NCBI GenBank assembly: GCA_026214975.1
Contig: CM047808.1
Coordinates: 49,913,073-49,977,072, forward strand
Direction of reading: 5' to 3'
Origin: Gentiana macrophylla
Lineage: Eukaryota; Streptophyta; Magnoliopsida; Gentianales; Gentianaceae
Length of the DNA: 64,000 bases
Below are positions 12,506 through 24,599 of the stretch, piece after piece; the stretch's first letter is position 1; the number at the start of each line of letters is the position of its first letter. A program made the position numbers and the translations under genes. The notes under the pieces were generated by a model. That model did not search any database. It was not told the DNA's origin and worked only from the letters and a program-made list of their open reading frames with translations.

Positions 12506-13069
12506 AGGAGACTTGCCTTAAAGGAAGATTTCAAAGTCCTTCAAGTTTGCTTCTGCTTCCTTTTTTGTTCTGGCCACTTCCTCCTCCAGTTCCATTCGTT
12601 TCTTCTATTCCTAGTATTTCTTCCACACCTTGGAGCCTGGATACATCGATATGTGTATGATATTATGAATTGTGCGTGGCATCGTGCTGGTCGACATTGA
12701 ATTTCCAAAAATATTTTCTGAGAAGAAATCAGAAATGCTCAGTACTTCCTGTGAAATCGACAAAATAATAAAACAAACACAGTTAGCAACTTCCACTTCA
12801 GCTGTGTTCAGACCCAACTGCTGCTGACCTACAAACTAAAAACTAATAGGGATAAACAAAGGATCACAGAGACGATCAAAGTTTGAATTTTCTGAACTCG
12901 ACTCATCGTGGTGACACCACGCTAAATCGGGCCTTGGTTTTCTCTCTTTAATCTCACAGTATTACGGAACATACGGAACGAGTAAAAACCCTAATTAAAA
13001 TAATCTGACAAGAAATGAATAATTCTTAATTAGATACAAATGATTTTATTACTAAAGTTGGCCAGTGTC
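12506..13069 (-). other. 5' leader of Gypsy unit 1
   Basis: Between the primer binding site and the protease ORF. No ORF of note. It contains one copy of the recurrent imperfect dyad described in the findings (around 12896-12931). Confidence 0.45.
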
Positions 13070-13091
13070 CCCGCCAACGGCGCTAAAAACT
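13070..13091 (-). other. Primer binding site of the minus-strand Gypsy element
   Basis: On the minus strand the LTR end ACATCA is followed by AGTTTTTAGCGCCGTTGGCG, a one-or-two-base variant of the TGGCGCCGTTGC site seen at 6339. This fixes the orientation of the element (minus) and the inner edge of its LTR. Confidence 0.8.
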
Positions 13092-14405
13092 TGATGTCGC
13101 AAGTGAGGTCACTTATACTAGCAAGACTACTAGGTCAAATAATAGTATAGCAATGGAGAATCAAGGTCTATCCAACATATACAATGCAACATTGGAATAA
13201 ACTCGCTTAATCTAACTAAAAAGACCAAAGTGATCATTGACCAACATAAAAACGGACATAAACATGGTACTCCTCTCTTCCCAACCAATCCACAACTCGG
13301 TGTGACCAATCTTCATGTTTACTTCCCCATATAATTCCCCGAATCAATCAATACAAGTTATTTACTCAGTTTTAGCTCCGGGTGTAGTCTTCTAACCTTG
13401 TGTACTTGCATTGAGTGGACAGTAAACTCACAGGCAATAAGCACTAAAATGTGCTGGCTCAAGACTGAGAAACTCACAGGCACTCATGGATTTACTAGCA
13501 CATTCCTAGAGATCATTCCAGACAATGTCCTAATTAACACTTCACTTTATTTTCCTTTATGATAATTTATGAATACGATATGCATATTGGCAAGATCTAA
13601 CCTACTGTTAATTAAACATGTCGATAAACTTAGCTGACGATGAGTCTCCAGATTAAGGTGACCTAAAAGTGCCTCGATTTACCGGTACAGACCGCCGGTG
13701 AATCGGGTGCAGTGGTTCTAGTAAATTATAAGGTGACCTAAAAGTGCCTCGATTTTCTGGAACTACATTCATTCGTTATGATTAATTCTTGTAAATTATG
13801 GGGTCGTTAGACATTCAGATCAATTACAACACGTATAGAGCAAGTAAATCAACTATAACTAAGACATAAAGAAATGTTCAAGCTTCATACCTTCGGCTAT
13901 GGAGATCTAACATGATCCACTCTTGTTAGAGACGACGTGGAAGAGAAAAACCGGAGGAACAACTTAGAATATAAATCTTCAAGCATTTATTGCATGAAAA
14001 ATGTATAGTATATTATGATTATGTAAAAGTATATGTTACAATCAAAATCTGTGGCTTTATATAGACAATTTAGCCGACATAAGACTCAATAAAACCCTAG
14101 CCGACTTAGTAAATGCTGTAGGTTTCATTTCGTGTCTTCCAAGAACTCGATATGCCGGTGGTGGGCCATGGGATATCGATCCCAACTTTAGTTATTTTCT
14201 TTGACAGATCTCTTTATGGACTCTTTTTTCTCGGTCCCATGACTTCCTCTGGTCCAGACTTATGACTCCACTGCTCTGGATCAATGTACTCCTAAAAAGC
14301 ACATAAAACAACTTAGAAGAGTACCAAATCCACAGGGAAATCATACAAATGCAGATTCAACATCTAGAGAACACTCAGTGTGTACTTAACATGTATTTCT
14401 CATCA
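13092..14405 (-). repeat. LTR shared by two tandem Gypsy units
   Basis: Read on the minus strand, this 1.3-kb LTR starts TGATGAGAAATAC at 14405 and ends GCGACATCA at 13092. It is flanked on its inner side by a primer binding site and on its outer side by a purine tract. That is expected only if it is both the 5' LTR of one unit and the 3' LTR of the next. A short tandem repeat (AAGGTGACCTAAAAGTGCCT, near 13656 and 13729) lies inside it. Confidence 0.75.
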
Positions 14406-14435
14406 TATACGACTTATCTTTCCTCTCTCGAGCAG
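14406..14435 (-). other. Polypurine tract of Gypsy unit 2
   Basis: On the minus strand GAGAGAGGAAAGATAAG precedes TGATGAG at 14405. It marks the 3' end of the interior of the right-hand unit. Confidence 0.65.
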
Positions 14436-14494
14436 AATTTGGGGTAAATAAAGGTGTAGTTTAAGGTACTAATTATTATGTTATCACGTGTCAT
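14414..14494 (-). pseudogene. Remnant of the plant-transposon-protein ORF, unit 2
   Basis: The upstream sequence and the ATG (14492-14494) align with the ORF start of unit 1 at 10438, but only about 25 codons follow before a stop that overlaps the purine tract. The body of the ORF is missing in this unit. Too short to judge whether it makes anything. Confidence 0.4.
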
Positions 14495-15540
14495 GGAAGC
14501 TGATGAGCAGAGACTACTGAAAAATATTTTTAAGGACTGAAGAAAGAGGCTTGATTTATTGGCAGTAATGCCTAATGAATGGAGGTTTGCTACTCTGAAC
14601 AATTGGGAACTGGATGTGGAAGGTTCCCTGCTGAACAATGCTTGATAAACCAGGAGCCTGCATCACTGAATTGGGGTCTGAAGTTCAGAACTCTTTTTGG
14701 AAACTTGTTGCAGACGATGAAGAACAACAACAAAATGGTGCAATAGCAACACAGAGCAACATAATCAATGAAAATTGTGATGGTGAGTTGGTGGTTAAGT
14801 GGTTTTTGATGGTGGTGTATGGCGGTTATGTATTCCGAATTGTTAAGAAGCAGGAGATGGAGTTTTTGTTATTTAAATGGTGAGGAATGGTGGTGGAAAT
14901 GGGGTGTTTAAATAGGGAGATGAGGTGTAGGTGGACTGAATATGGAGAGGCTTAGCGGGAGAGTAGGCAAGGGAGTAATGATGGGGGGAATTGAGGTGAG
15001 TGGAGAGAATTGAGGTGAGGTGAAATGATGGTGGAGTGTGGAAGGGAAGAAATGATAGGAAAGAGGGGAAAATGGATGGCATATTCAATGCTTTAGATGC
15101 CCAATGCAGCGCATGCACCCCACGCACTATCGATGGTGTCCAGATTCAATTCTGACCCCGGAATTAGGGTTTGCCCAGCTTGATGCACCGAGGGTTGACT
15201 TTCCCAAATCGAAGGTACCTTTTTCCAGATTTTTCAAACCTCAGTTTAGTGTATCCTCCACTGACTCTCACTTCACTTCTCATTCCATTTTGACTCCTCA
15301 CCGACTATATTTCACTTTTTTCTCGTTCTTACCCGACTCGCCTAACCTACTTCACTAGAACAACCAACGAGTAAAAAAACCATCCCATGATCCATTGGTT
15401 TATGGCCTTCAGATGTGGTAGGGTGAAAAAAAGCTAGTTGCTTCCTTAGCTTAAAGTCGTCAGCTCGACTTTCCTTCTGACTTCTTCTCTAGTCAGACTT
15501 TCGGGTTATTACCCGCCAAACCTGCACTCTAGAGGCCTTG
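14495..15540 (-). promoter_or_regulatory. Internal leader with TATA-like box, unit 2
   Basis: Collinear with 10439-11540. It shares TATTTAAA (14907-14914), the GGGGTGTTTAAATAGG context and the region around 15100-15400 (CCAACGAGTAAAAAAA). No coding sequence. Confidence 0.4.
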
Positions 15541-16028
15541 ACTGAAATGTGCCTCCCATAATGCTCTTTAATGGTTTTTAAGGCCAAGGAAGAAACATGC
15601 TTCTCTTCCATCTAGAAGGTCACCTTCATGGATTTTCTTGGTAGGCCCATGAGCTCTTCGTCATTCACGTTTGCCCCTGCCGGCCAGTGCACTAGGCTTA
15701 GCTCTTCTACTTGGAGTATTGTCCTTTAAATGCAAAGTATCCACCTTGTTATCTTTTAATTCTAATCCGTCACTGCACCAGGTCGGCGGTACCTCCCGTT
15801 GTGCTTGGTCATGGTCCCTCTCATCCTTTTATTGGAGTAGAACTATCATAAATTCATGCTCACCGGTCTTAACCTGCACCTTTTTTGCCCAACATCTTCT
15901 ATCTCAACGATCTTGACCTCCCATGAACTCGAGCTCATACGGCACTCCCTAGGTGTATTGTTTAACGGCTGTAGGATCCTAAAAGTTCTAGCATCATTGT
16001 TGATCGTTAATGTGATATCGCCACTATC
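15541..16028 (-). pseudogene. Protease region of Gypsy unit 2, 3' part
   Basis: On the minus strand this matches 11541-12080 of unit 1, including the blocks around the stop codon and the Ser/Glu-rich region after the protease core, but it is full of stops and small indels. It is cut at 16028 by the Copia element whose left target duplication is CTATC at 16024-16028. The upstream part of the same protease resumes at 31574. Confidence 0.6.
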
Positions 16029-17882
16029 TGTTGAAATGGTGTCCTAAACCCAATCGGGTTGGACCATATCCGACCGGGTCGGGTCGTTTACAGTCTATTT
16101 AGTTCATGTTATAACTTTATTATGATTAATAAAATCACTTTTATTATTATATATATTGTTTATCTTTATCAACCAATTATGTTTTTGAATATATAGTAAC
16201 GTCCTTAGTATTAAACTGTGATAGAGAAACCATGATGATGATTATGGTTGATGACATCTATGATCAATTTGATAAGTTTTATACTTAAAAGTCTCTAGTC
16301 ATATGTGCTGTTAAATGGGACATTGATAGTATGATTAGACTAGCACGTATTGGATGTCTTTATTTTTATTGAACATAGGGATAGATCTCGTCTATCGAAA
16401 TGTAGAGACACTTGGACTGTACGTGGACGTGTATTAGGGAATGCGTATGTTAGACTGGCCCACTTACATTAAGTGTCGCAGTATGTGGCAGTTGTGTAAT
16501 TATCCTGAGGCCGGAATCTTCATGGCATCACTGTGTCGATTGACATGTTTTGACACTATTGCGGTTTCCATTAGCCATGAGGGCGATCATGCGGTAGTGC
16601 TCAGGTATGATATTGAATCATGCGTAGGATACATGTTTGTTTGTCCGGAAATCGCGTATCCTATTATTAGGAGTAAATATCCGAAATGACCTTCTTATAA
16701 GGAATGTCTAGCACTTGTGAATATTTGCAAAGTGAGAGTAATTGAGTTATTCCGAGAGAGCATGATATCCAGATTATAAGATACGATCGTTGATGTACTA
16801 ACACCCGAGACACGATTGTATGGATGTTATTACAGCGATAGGATTCTATTTACACGGTAACTGTTTTACTTGAAAGGTAGTAGTCATTTCTTTTGACTCT
16901 TCCGATGATTAGGGGTCACGGTGTATTGATATACGTTATTCCGTGATCGTAAGTTATGAAGGGCATTTTCATAATTTGCACTTTATGTCTACGGCAAACA
17001 TATTCGGAAACCTATTGGGTCACACACATAAGAACATCTACCCTGATTAAAATGTGGTTATAGTGATATCCAACTAAGGAAAATTTGTCTCGACTATAAA
17101 GTATTATAGTGATTAAATTAATATGGTGGTATTTATTTATTATGAATAAATTAAATACAATATATTAAATATATTAATTAATTAAGAAATATTCCAGATG
17201 TCAATTTATGACTATGGGGCACGGACACTAGTGTAAAAGATACACTTGGATTGTGCAATTTAATTAATGGTATTATCATATATTAATATTAGATATTAAT
17301 AGATTTGTATAAATTGATTTATGGTAATAAGATAAAGATAGTAAATATTAGATATTGACAATATCTTGGATTTATTTAATATGAGATATTAAATTAAATG
17401 AAATAAATGTAGAATATCTATTTCCTTATTTTACTAGTAAAATATTTTCTTTCTCCTTACTTAGAAGCTTTTCTTATTGGAAATGGAACACATGGGGTGC
17501 GCCATATACTCTATATAAGCAAGAGTTTGGCTAGCTCTTTTGTACATCACAATTAGAAGAGTTCTAATTTTCAAAATAAACTAAGAGCTTCTTAGAGAGA
17601 GATTTAGACAGAGAGATAAGGCTCTAGCAACCGGATTTTTCGAGTAGCTATCCAAGGAGGATTCCGGTGAGGTGCTCATGTGGATATTGATAGAGGCCGG
17701 ACACGTGGACAACTTGCGCGCACTACTACTCTCTTTAGATGGTCAAGGCGTCGATCTTTTAGATCAAGCAAGGTAATCACCATCGACTATCTTAACGTGT
17801 TTATTGTATTAAAAGAAGTCGATCTTGGGATCGGAAATCAAATTTTAAATTCTGTTGCGTTAAACTAGTTGATTTCCTAATA
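16029..17882 (+). repeat. 5' LTR of the nested-host Copia
   Basis: 1854 bp, collinear with 29813-31568. It has about 100 bp near 16680-16760 that the right LTR lacks. The candidate promoter segment TATATAAGCAAGAG near 17512 is also present in the right LTR. The final CA is mutated to TA. Confidence 0.87.
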
Positions 17883-17900
17883 GTGGTATCATAGCGAGCT
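17883..17900 (+). other. Primer binding site (initiator tRNA-Met type)
   Basis: GTGGTATCATAGCGAGCT directly follows the LTR. It matches the TGGTATCAGAGC type used by most plant Copia elements with two changes. Confidence 0.8.
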
Positions 17901-19619
17901 TTGAACATAAGCAATAAGCACTAATTAAATTGCGTTGTAATTAATTTAATAGATGCAACTCATGCAAGATCTGAAATCATGAAATGAGAAACAAAATAAT
18001 AATAATAATAATTGATGTTGGGGGCTCGGCCGAAGCGGCAGCCACCACCGTGGCTTCACCGGCGGCGTCGGAGCTCCTAAGGCTGCCGGCGTCGGCCGGT
18101 TGTTTCATTGGGACATCGTTTTTTGTTTTTCCGTTTTGTGATATTTTACTGTGCAATGATGTCTCTTTTGTCTAGTTAAAACCCTGTGACTAACCAATGG
18201 TTCAAATAGTTTGGACCATTGGGAAGCCACAGTTAACCTAGGCCTTTCCAAATTTTGTTTGGAATAGGCCTAGGCACTGTGCAAATTATTTGATCTTGAA
18301 AAGGGCCCAGGCCTAGGCCCCTTTCAATATATTTGATTTTGGAAAGTGCTTAGGTGGGTGTCTTTTGGTTTTGGAAACCAAAGGCATCCCTTCTGATTAG
18401 GAATCAAAAGAAAAAAAACCAAAGAGACCTAATTTAAATTTGTATAGTTCTACTTTATTAAAATTAAAACTGAAATAGTTTAAAATTAATAGTTAATTTT
18501 ATTTCTATTAAAATCCTTTAATTAATTAAACATTAATTGAATATTTTATTTGATAAAATAAGACTCAAGTAGTTAAATTTTAATTTGTCTTTTTCGTAAG
18601 ATGTTATTGTATGAATTAGATGTTGTAGACATAGAGTGATTATATAGACCCCGATTGATCATGGACTCGACCAATAGGATAGATGTGTGTGATTTATTTT
18701 ATGTTGGTTTTTCAAAATTGTCCTAGGCCGTTCTAAAGAACGTGACCTAGTTTAGTTTCTGCATTTATCCATTCCCGTTATCTATAAATTTATTCGATAG
18801 ATTTTTATATAACAAAGAATGTAGAAGAAGATGGAGACAAAGAAGGACGAAGAAAGATCCCGTTGGAGATGGTGCATTAAAGATCCTATTGACGGTTGCA
18901 GCTGCCCTTAGATTGTGACCCACGGTTTCATCAGTTTGTATTCGAAACCACACTTAGGAAAAGTCCATGATCATATCGGTTATATTGTGCGTGAAATGGT
19001 ATAAGTTTTACTTTATATTGATAACATAGAAATATGCACGTTTAGAAGAGACCGTAAATAATTAATTAAGTGAATTAACTTGAAATTAATCCCACTACAA
19101 AAAACGAGTTAAATTTGTCTCCCGATATTATAATGACGGTGAAGAGACCTTATTCGGATCCAACTGATCGGCCCACGTCGGGAGTTGACCTACCTTGGGT
19201 ATATCGTTATTATCGAGATATATTGTTATAAGATCTCATGAATATTTGGGTTACAACTCGACTAAGAATCTTGCGGTGATTGGCCCACGTCAGGACCGCT
19301 CGATTTTAGAGACAAGGGGTTGGCTATCACATAGAGATGTGAATTGTCAAGGAGTTAACTAGTCAACCAATGGAAGTCGCAAGAGATCCGACCGGTAAGT
19401 GTACCCACCTTTCAAAATTGACCTGGTCGATCGGCCCATGTTGGGGATCGAGTCAACTCGATTTGATTTGATCCACCAAAGAATTAATTAAATTCTTGAA
19501 AGAAAATTGAGAATAGTTGGCTAGTGGAAGCAAAACCTAATTAAAATTTTAAAGTGCAATTTTATGGTTTTGTATGCATGAACTTTTAATTATATTATCT
19601 TTACTTTATTGTTGTAGAA
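17901..19619 (+). other. Long untranslated leader of the nested-host Copia
   Basis: No coding sequence recognised. A short GC-rich island at about 18020-18110 encodes an Ala-rich reading frame that I do not believe. The rest is AT-rich. A 1.7-kb leader between PBS and gag is long for Copia. Confidence 0.5.
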
Positions 19620-19693
19620 ATGTCGAACAATTTGAATCTTCGTTTTATCATTGAAATGAAGCTCGACGAAACAAAATTTCTCATCTATGAAAG
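19620..19693 (+). pseudogene. Start of Copia gag, truncated by insertion
   Basis: ATG at 19620 followed by MSNNLNLRFIIEMKLDE. This resembles the usual start of plant Copia gag (NLRSIL...KL...NF). It is cut after 24 codons by TGTTGG at 19694, the edge of the SIRE-like element. Confidence 0.6.
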
Positions 19694-21521
19694 TGTTGGT
19701 CCCTTGAAAAGGCTGACACAAATTTTGGGGGGGCGGAAGGGTGAATAAACTTGTCACCAAAAACGTGATACTTAAAAGCAAATTAGGTTTAGTTTTAAAC
19801 TTGTGTGGAGTTCAGCTAACTTAGCTGTGTATAAGTCAAACTGACTGATGCTTAAACTGAGTTAACCGGCAGCGGATTAAGTTTTAGCCTTTTTAACTGA
19901 TCTTGTAGTCTCTATGAAAAAGCTGATATGCAAAAATGAATTATGGTGAATGTCAGTTCGTGTGTTGTGTGAATATCAATTAGTTCTATATGCTTGAACA
20001 AACTGTATACAAACAATCACAAATACTGAAAATGTAAATAACAATAAGTAAATACGTAAAGTAAAGTATGACAAGAAATTATAGAGGTTCTAAGTGTGTA
20101 ATCCTATCAGTCCTATCTTCCCCTGTGATGTAGGAGGAAAATTCCACTAGAACTCTTTGTGGTGGATCGGTTACAAAAAGTCCTAATCTGATAGTCCTTG
20201 ACTAATCCTAGCTTCACTATCTTAGCAACTATAGAACAGTTAGTATTGCTGCTCTGCAACTACATGCACTTGTCCGTAAAGGGATGAATTTCCTCTTCTC
20301 CAGCCCCACCAGAAACACAGTCTACCCTAACTGCAAAAACAACTGTTCTTGGCAGATCCTAAACATGATTGCTTCACAGTCTCAACCTTTGATTAAAATC
20401 AAAGTTGGGCTAAGAACCAAGTAAGTGATTCTTGCTTGTGGTTCTTTAAAGTGTTGATATCTTGATAAAATCTTTGTAGATTAAAAACTTGGAAGATTTC
20501 TTGATTTATTTTTTGTAAGCACGATGTTGATAGCAATTCAGATGAACAGAACTTAGGCTCAATAATTCTTGAATTCTTGGTATTGCGTTGTTTGATCCTT
20601 GTTGGTAAGTCCTCTATTTATACTATGTAATGGAACGTTCATCTTGTTTGAATTTTGAATTCTTCTATCAAAAGCTATATGTCAGATGTTAGTGACCGTT
20701 CTGACATGTCAGTCCTTCATCCAATGAAAATGCTTGATATGTAACGTTCTGATTTTCATTCAGTTATTTGGATGTCTTATTTTTAAACTGAGTGTCTTAA
20801 CAAATGTCAGTTTTAATGCTTTTATAAACTGATTAGGTAACTTTTCAGTTTTGAACTGATTTAGAGCATTAACTGAGTTTTTACTCTTCTTCAAAACTTA
20901 GTACTCTACTTTCATCTGCTTTTTTATTGACTTAATCAGAGTACACCATAAAGGTTTAGTCAACTAAGATATCATTGTCCTTATGTATCTTAGGTCTTCA
21001 TACAAGATCCATAAAATCAGTTCAGGCCATCACAGAATTACCTGAATTATAACTTTACAGTCTCAGCTTTAGTCTTTATAACGTGTCTGTGTCCCTTAGT
21101 CTTCTTAACAGAGTTTCTCCCCTAAGCCTTCTTAACTCAGTTTGTCCCCTCAGACTTCTGTTTTTAGATAAGCCAACCGAGTCTATTTCCCTTAGCGAAC
21201 ATACCTTCTTCAGTTCTGAGTACATCTCAGTTTTTGGCTCTGAGTAACACTTTAAGTTTGATGTGATGTCAGTTTCTATATGATTTCCAATTTTCTACAT
21301 GATTTCCAGTTTTCATTTCTACGACTCTCTATCTATTACGGTGCTTGTCTGATATAACCTATACAAAGATCAGACTCTAAAAAATCTTCTACATTCAGTT
21401 CTAGTCATCTTTTAACTTTTCACTATAACAGTTAGTTTTAGCACTTCATCAATGGGGTGTAAACAAACAATTAAATAAATTAAGATGAATCATCATCAAA
21501 ACTCAAATTTTATTTCTAACA
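19694..21521 (-). repeat. 3' LTR of the nested SIRE-like element
   Basis: 1828 bp. On the minus strand it begins TGTTAGAAATAAAATTTGAG and ends AAGGGACCAACA. The part near the low-coordinate edge matches 28898-29702 closely. Confidence 0.85.
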
Positions 21522-21538
21522 ATTTCCCCCTTTTTGAT
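21522..21538 (-). other. Polypurine tract of the SIRE-like element
   Basis: On the minus strand CAAAAAGGGGGAAAT precedes the LTR start TGTTAG. It is near-identical in type to the tract at 1239-1260. Confidence 0.8.
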
Positions 21539-21745
21539 GATGCCAAAACACTCCTTAAAAGAAACGATTGAAGATAACAACATAGTAAAAACAAAGTAAA
21601 ACTGGATATATCATTAAAGTTCTCAAAAACTGGATCAAATTAAAAAACAGATTATAAAAATGAAACATAAGCTTATTGAGCTTGTTGTGTAACTCTGACA
21701 TACATCCTTTCTTTGTCATACAGCATATTCAGTTTCTAAAGCCGT

Positions 21746-24160
21746 TTATTGTTTGGTTAAGTCTTTGTTGTAATCCACTTGACGTGACTGCTTCCATTTC
21801 CTCCATAAGGCTAATTTTGGAAGATCGTCATTGTTCTTGTAGTAGTCTTCAAATTCTTCAATGTTGATCTTCATATGTTCTCTTTTGTCATTGATTCCAG
21901 GTCTTTCTTCAAACTTTCTTATCTTCTTGTGTTCATCCATCCTCTGTGAATAATATTTATCTGATCAGAAATACCAAGGATTCTTCAAAATTTCTGTTTT
22001 TGTACTTGGCTTTCACTTGGTTATAATCTTTGTGAAATTTTATCCACAAGTCACTTGTAAGCGCTACTCTTTTATCTCCGGCTTTACTGTATTTCAGAAT
22101 GAGTTCTACATCAGTGAGTTCTTTTGGATCCTTGATATTAGAGACTGATACTGACTTTCCCTTGTCATTTCTGAGTTCTGCTAATTCAGCTTCTAGTCTC
22201 AGTCATGTTTCAGTTTTTCTTCTTCGACTTCCCCTTTTTTTGGCATCATACAGCTGAGCGATTAACTGATGTGTCTCTTTCTGATCATCTGCAATGCCTC
22301 TTTGTGAAGGGAAGAGTTCATTTAGCTGAGTTTCTAGACCATAAATCCTCTGATTTAAGTGCCATTCAGATTGAGCACGAATCTCTCGGCCTTCAAAAGT
22401 TGCAATCTCCAGTTTTTCCTTAAGCTGGAGAATCTCAGAAACTGTGTTAGATGCAGTTTTCTTGATAATATCTAACTTAGAATTGGTAGATACATCAGTC
22501 TTCTTCATGTAATCCAAATATCTTGAGATCTTTGATAAGAGATTATTGTAATCTTCTTTCGATTCGAGAAACTGTCTATGGCGATCTGCACTTTAATCAC
22601 TTCATCTTCTGACAGGAATTTAGTTGGATCTGCTTCCTCCTTAACTGTTGACTGATTTTGATTATCCATAAGCATTAGTTCATGTCCAACTTCTTCAGCT
22701 TGCATTTGATTGTTAGTTGTCTGTGACCTAACTGGCAATCCTTCTTTCTGAGCAACTGATTCTCCTTGAATTCAGTTTTGTTTTCAAGTTGTAGAATCGA
22801 ATCTTGCTCTGTCGGTTTACTTGAATCATCATCCTTATCTTCATCATCATTCTTCCTTGAGATTTCCTTTGGTGCTGATGAGTCATCTGACTTTTTCTTC
22901 CATTGACATTTTTCTTCAAGTAGATTGTAGCATTTTGTTAGAAATTCATCCATAGGAAACAATGCATACAGATCTTCTACTTCAAGATTCTTTAGAAACC
23001 ATTCTTCTTCAGTCTTCATGGTTTCTTTGAAAGATTCCTGAAATTTCATCTTCATGAGATTGATAATACTTTCTGGTTCAAAGTGACTCTCTTGTTGCTG
23101 AGTTTGTTGAGTCTCTTCTGCAGTATCAATGGCAGAAACTTGTTTCTCTTATAAATTTTGCTTTTTGTAAAAAACATCTTCAGCTAACTAATTATTTTCA
23201 GATGTCAGTTTCAGTTGTTGTTCCCCCTTAGTTGTTGCTAACTTGCTCATTTCAGTTCCCTTAACTGAAGTTTCTGGGAACAAACTTCACTCAACTGTTC
23301 TTTTTCCTTGTGAGTCAGCTTTGCTTTTGACTCCTTTTTGTTTAGCTATCTATTGAGAGATAGCTTTCTTTCCTTTATCTATTGAAGGTTCTTTCCTTGA
23401 ACTTACCACTGCTGCAATTTTCTCAGTGTATCTTGATGCAGCAGCTTGTTCAGCTTCTTTTCCACGACTGAGTCTTTCCCGGTAATGTTCTATAACCAAA
23501 CTGACTGATTTCTTCAAGTGAAGTCTTCCTATCTTTTGTCTTTCTTCAGTTTTGGCTTTACAGATACTTACAACTTCTGCAATGTGTTTCTTTTTGATCT
23601 GATTGAACACATAAATGGCCCAAATGAAATCGATTCCATTTCAAATGATATTCATTAAATTGATTGTATCGACAGATAAAAAATTTAGCCCTTGATGTTG
23701 TCCAATGATCGTTTTCCTTATCCATCTACTGAGTAGGGAAAATTCCAATTTGAGACTTTCCATCTTTGAGTAAACTTCTGCCGGTTTTTCTATTGCAGAA
23801 ATCTGAGTGAGAAAAGCTTCACACTTGAGTGCTAAGTTGAGTAGGTCGATTGATTTCTCAATGGGCTTCTTGAAATCAAACAACTATCGTATTATTTCTG
23901 CATTGATGCAAATCTTTTCTCCATGAACGGTTGTTGTTAGAGAATGCTTGACCACTTTAATAATCTCCCAAAATTGCAGAATGATTCCACATCTTTCTCC
24001 AAAATGACTTCCAGCTGATTTACCAGCCCATGTATCCTTTTAATTATCACACAAATTAGGCCAGTTAACAGAGTTCCATTACATTCTTGTATAAAAGTTT
24101 CTAAAGAAAAGATTTATTCTTTGGCTATCAATCTGGTTTCTTGAACTTGTTTTGAGGCCA
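21746..24160 (-). pseudogene. Extra ORF of SIRE-like element (unknown function)
   Basis: It starts at a minus-strand ATG near 24160 (MASKQVQETR, then a stop) and runs in pieces to about 21746. Recognisable open blocks are 23641-23883, 23350-23610, 22675-23055 and 22203-22517. They are rich in Lys, Glu, Gln and Leu with heptad-like spacing, so coiled coils are likely (for example the run around 22203-22517 with EILQLKEKLEIATFEGREI). An acidic DDEDKDDD stretch sits near 22830. The C-terminal LWRKWKQ motif is shared with the ORF at 1-1089. SIRE elements are known for an additional, sometimes called env-like, ORF here. I see no signal peptide or membrane segment to support an envelope role. Many stops and frameshifts. 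Confidence 0.55.
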
Positions 24161-24599
24161 TAGTGTTTTTGTTTTGAGAGATGAAAGGATTTTTCTGAAG
24201 GGCTAAGTAGAAATATAGACGGTTATAGATTTGATCACATGATCTTTTATAAGATCGTGTAGTACCATTTGAAATTCCAATGATTATATCGGTATTCGAT
24301 GAATGTACTATTTGGCTTTTTGAGGGTACACACAACAATTTCTGACAAATTTGGCGATAATTTATTGTTAGTTTTATACTTTCAACTTTTGAATACCTTT
24401 GACTAGAACTGATTATAGTTTAAGTATACGTAGTCAGTCCTTTGTAAAGGTCAATTCTGACCTTATTCAGTTGCATAGTCATTTTGAGATTGTTGATGTC
24501 AATGACTGATCTGTCAAGCGAGCTCCCCCATCATGACAAAGACCAATCATCTTGAAAAATTTCAGATGCATAACTGACTTTGATAATCCCTAATTCAGT

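Noticed and set aside
17984..18175. Ala-rich ORF in a GC-rich island
   Set aside because: It lies in the untranslated leader of a Copia element, has no motif, and the reading frame is short. Likely chance.
23350..24160. Host coiled-coil gene on the minus strand
   Set aside because: Position between Copia RNase H and the PPT/LTR, and similarity to the third ORF at 1-1089, make it part of the SIRE-like element.
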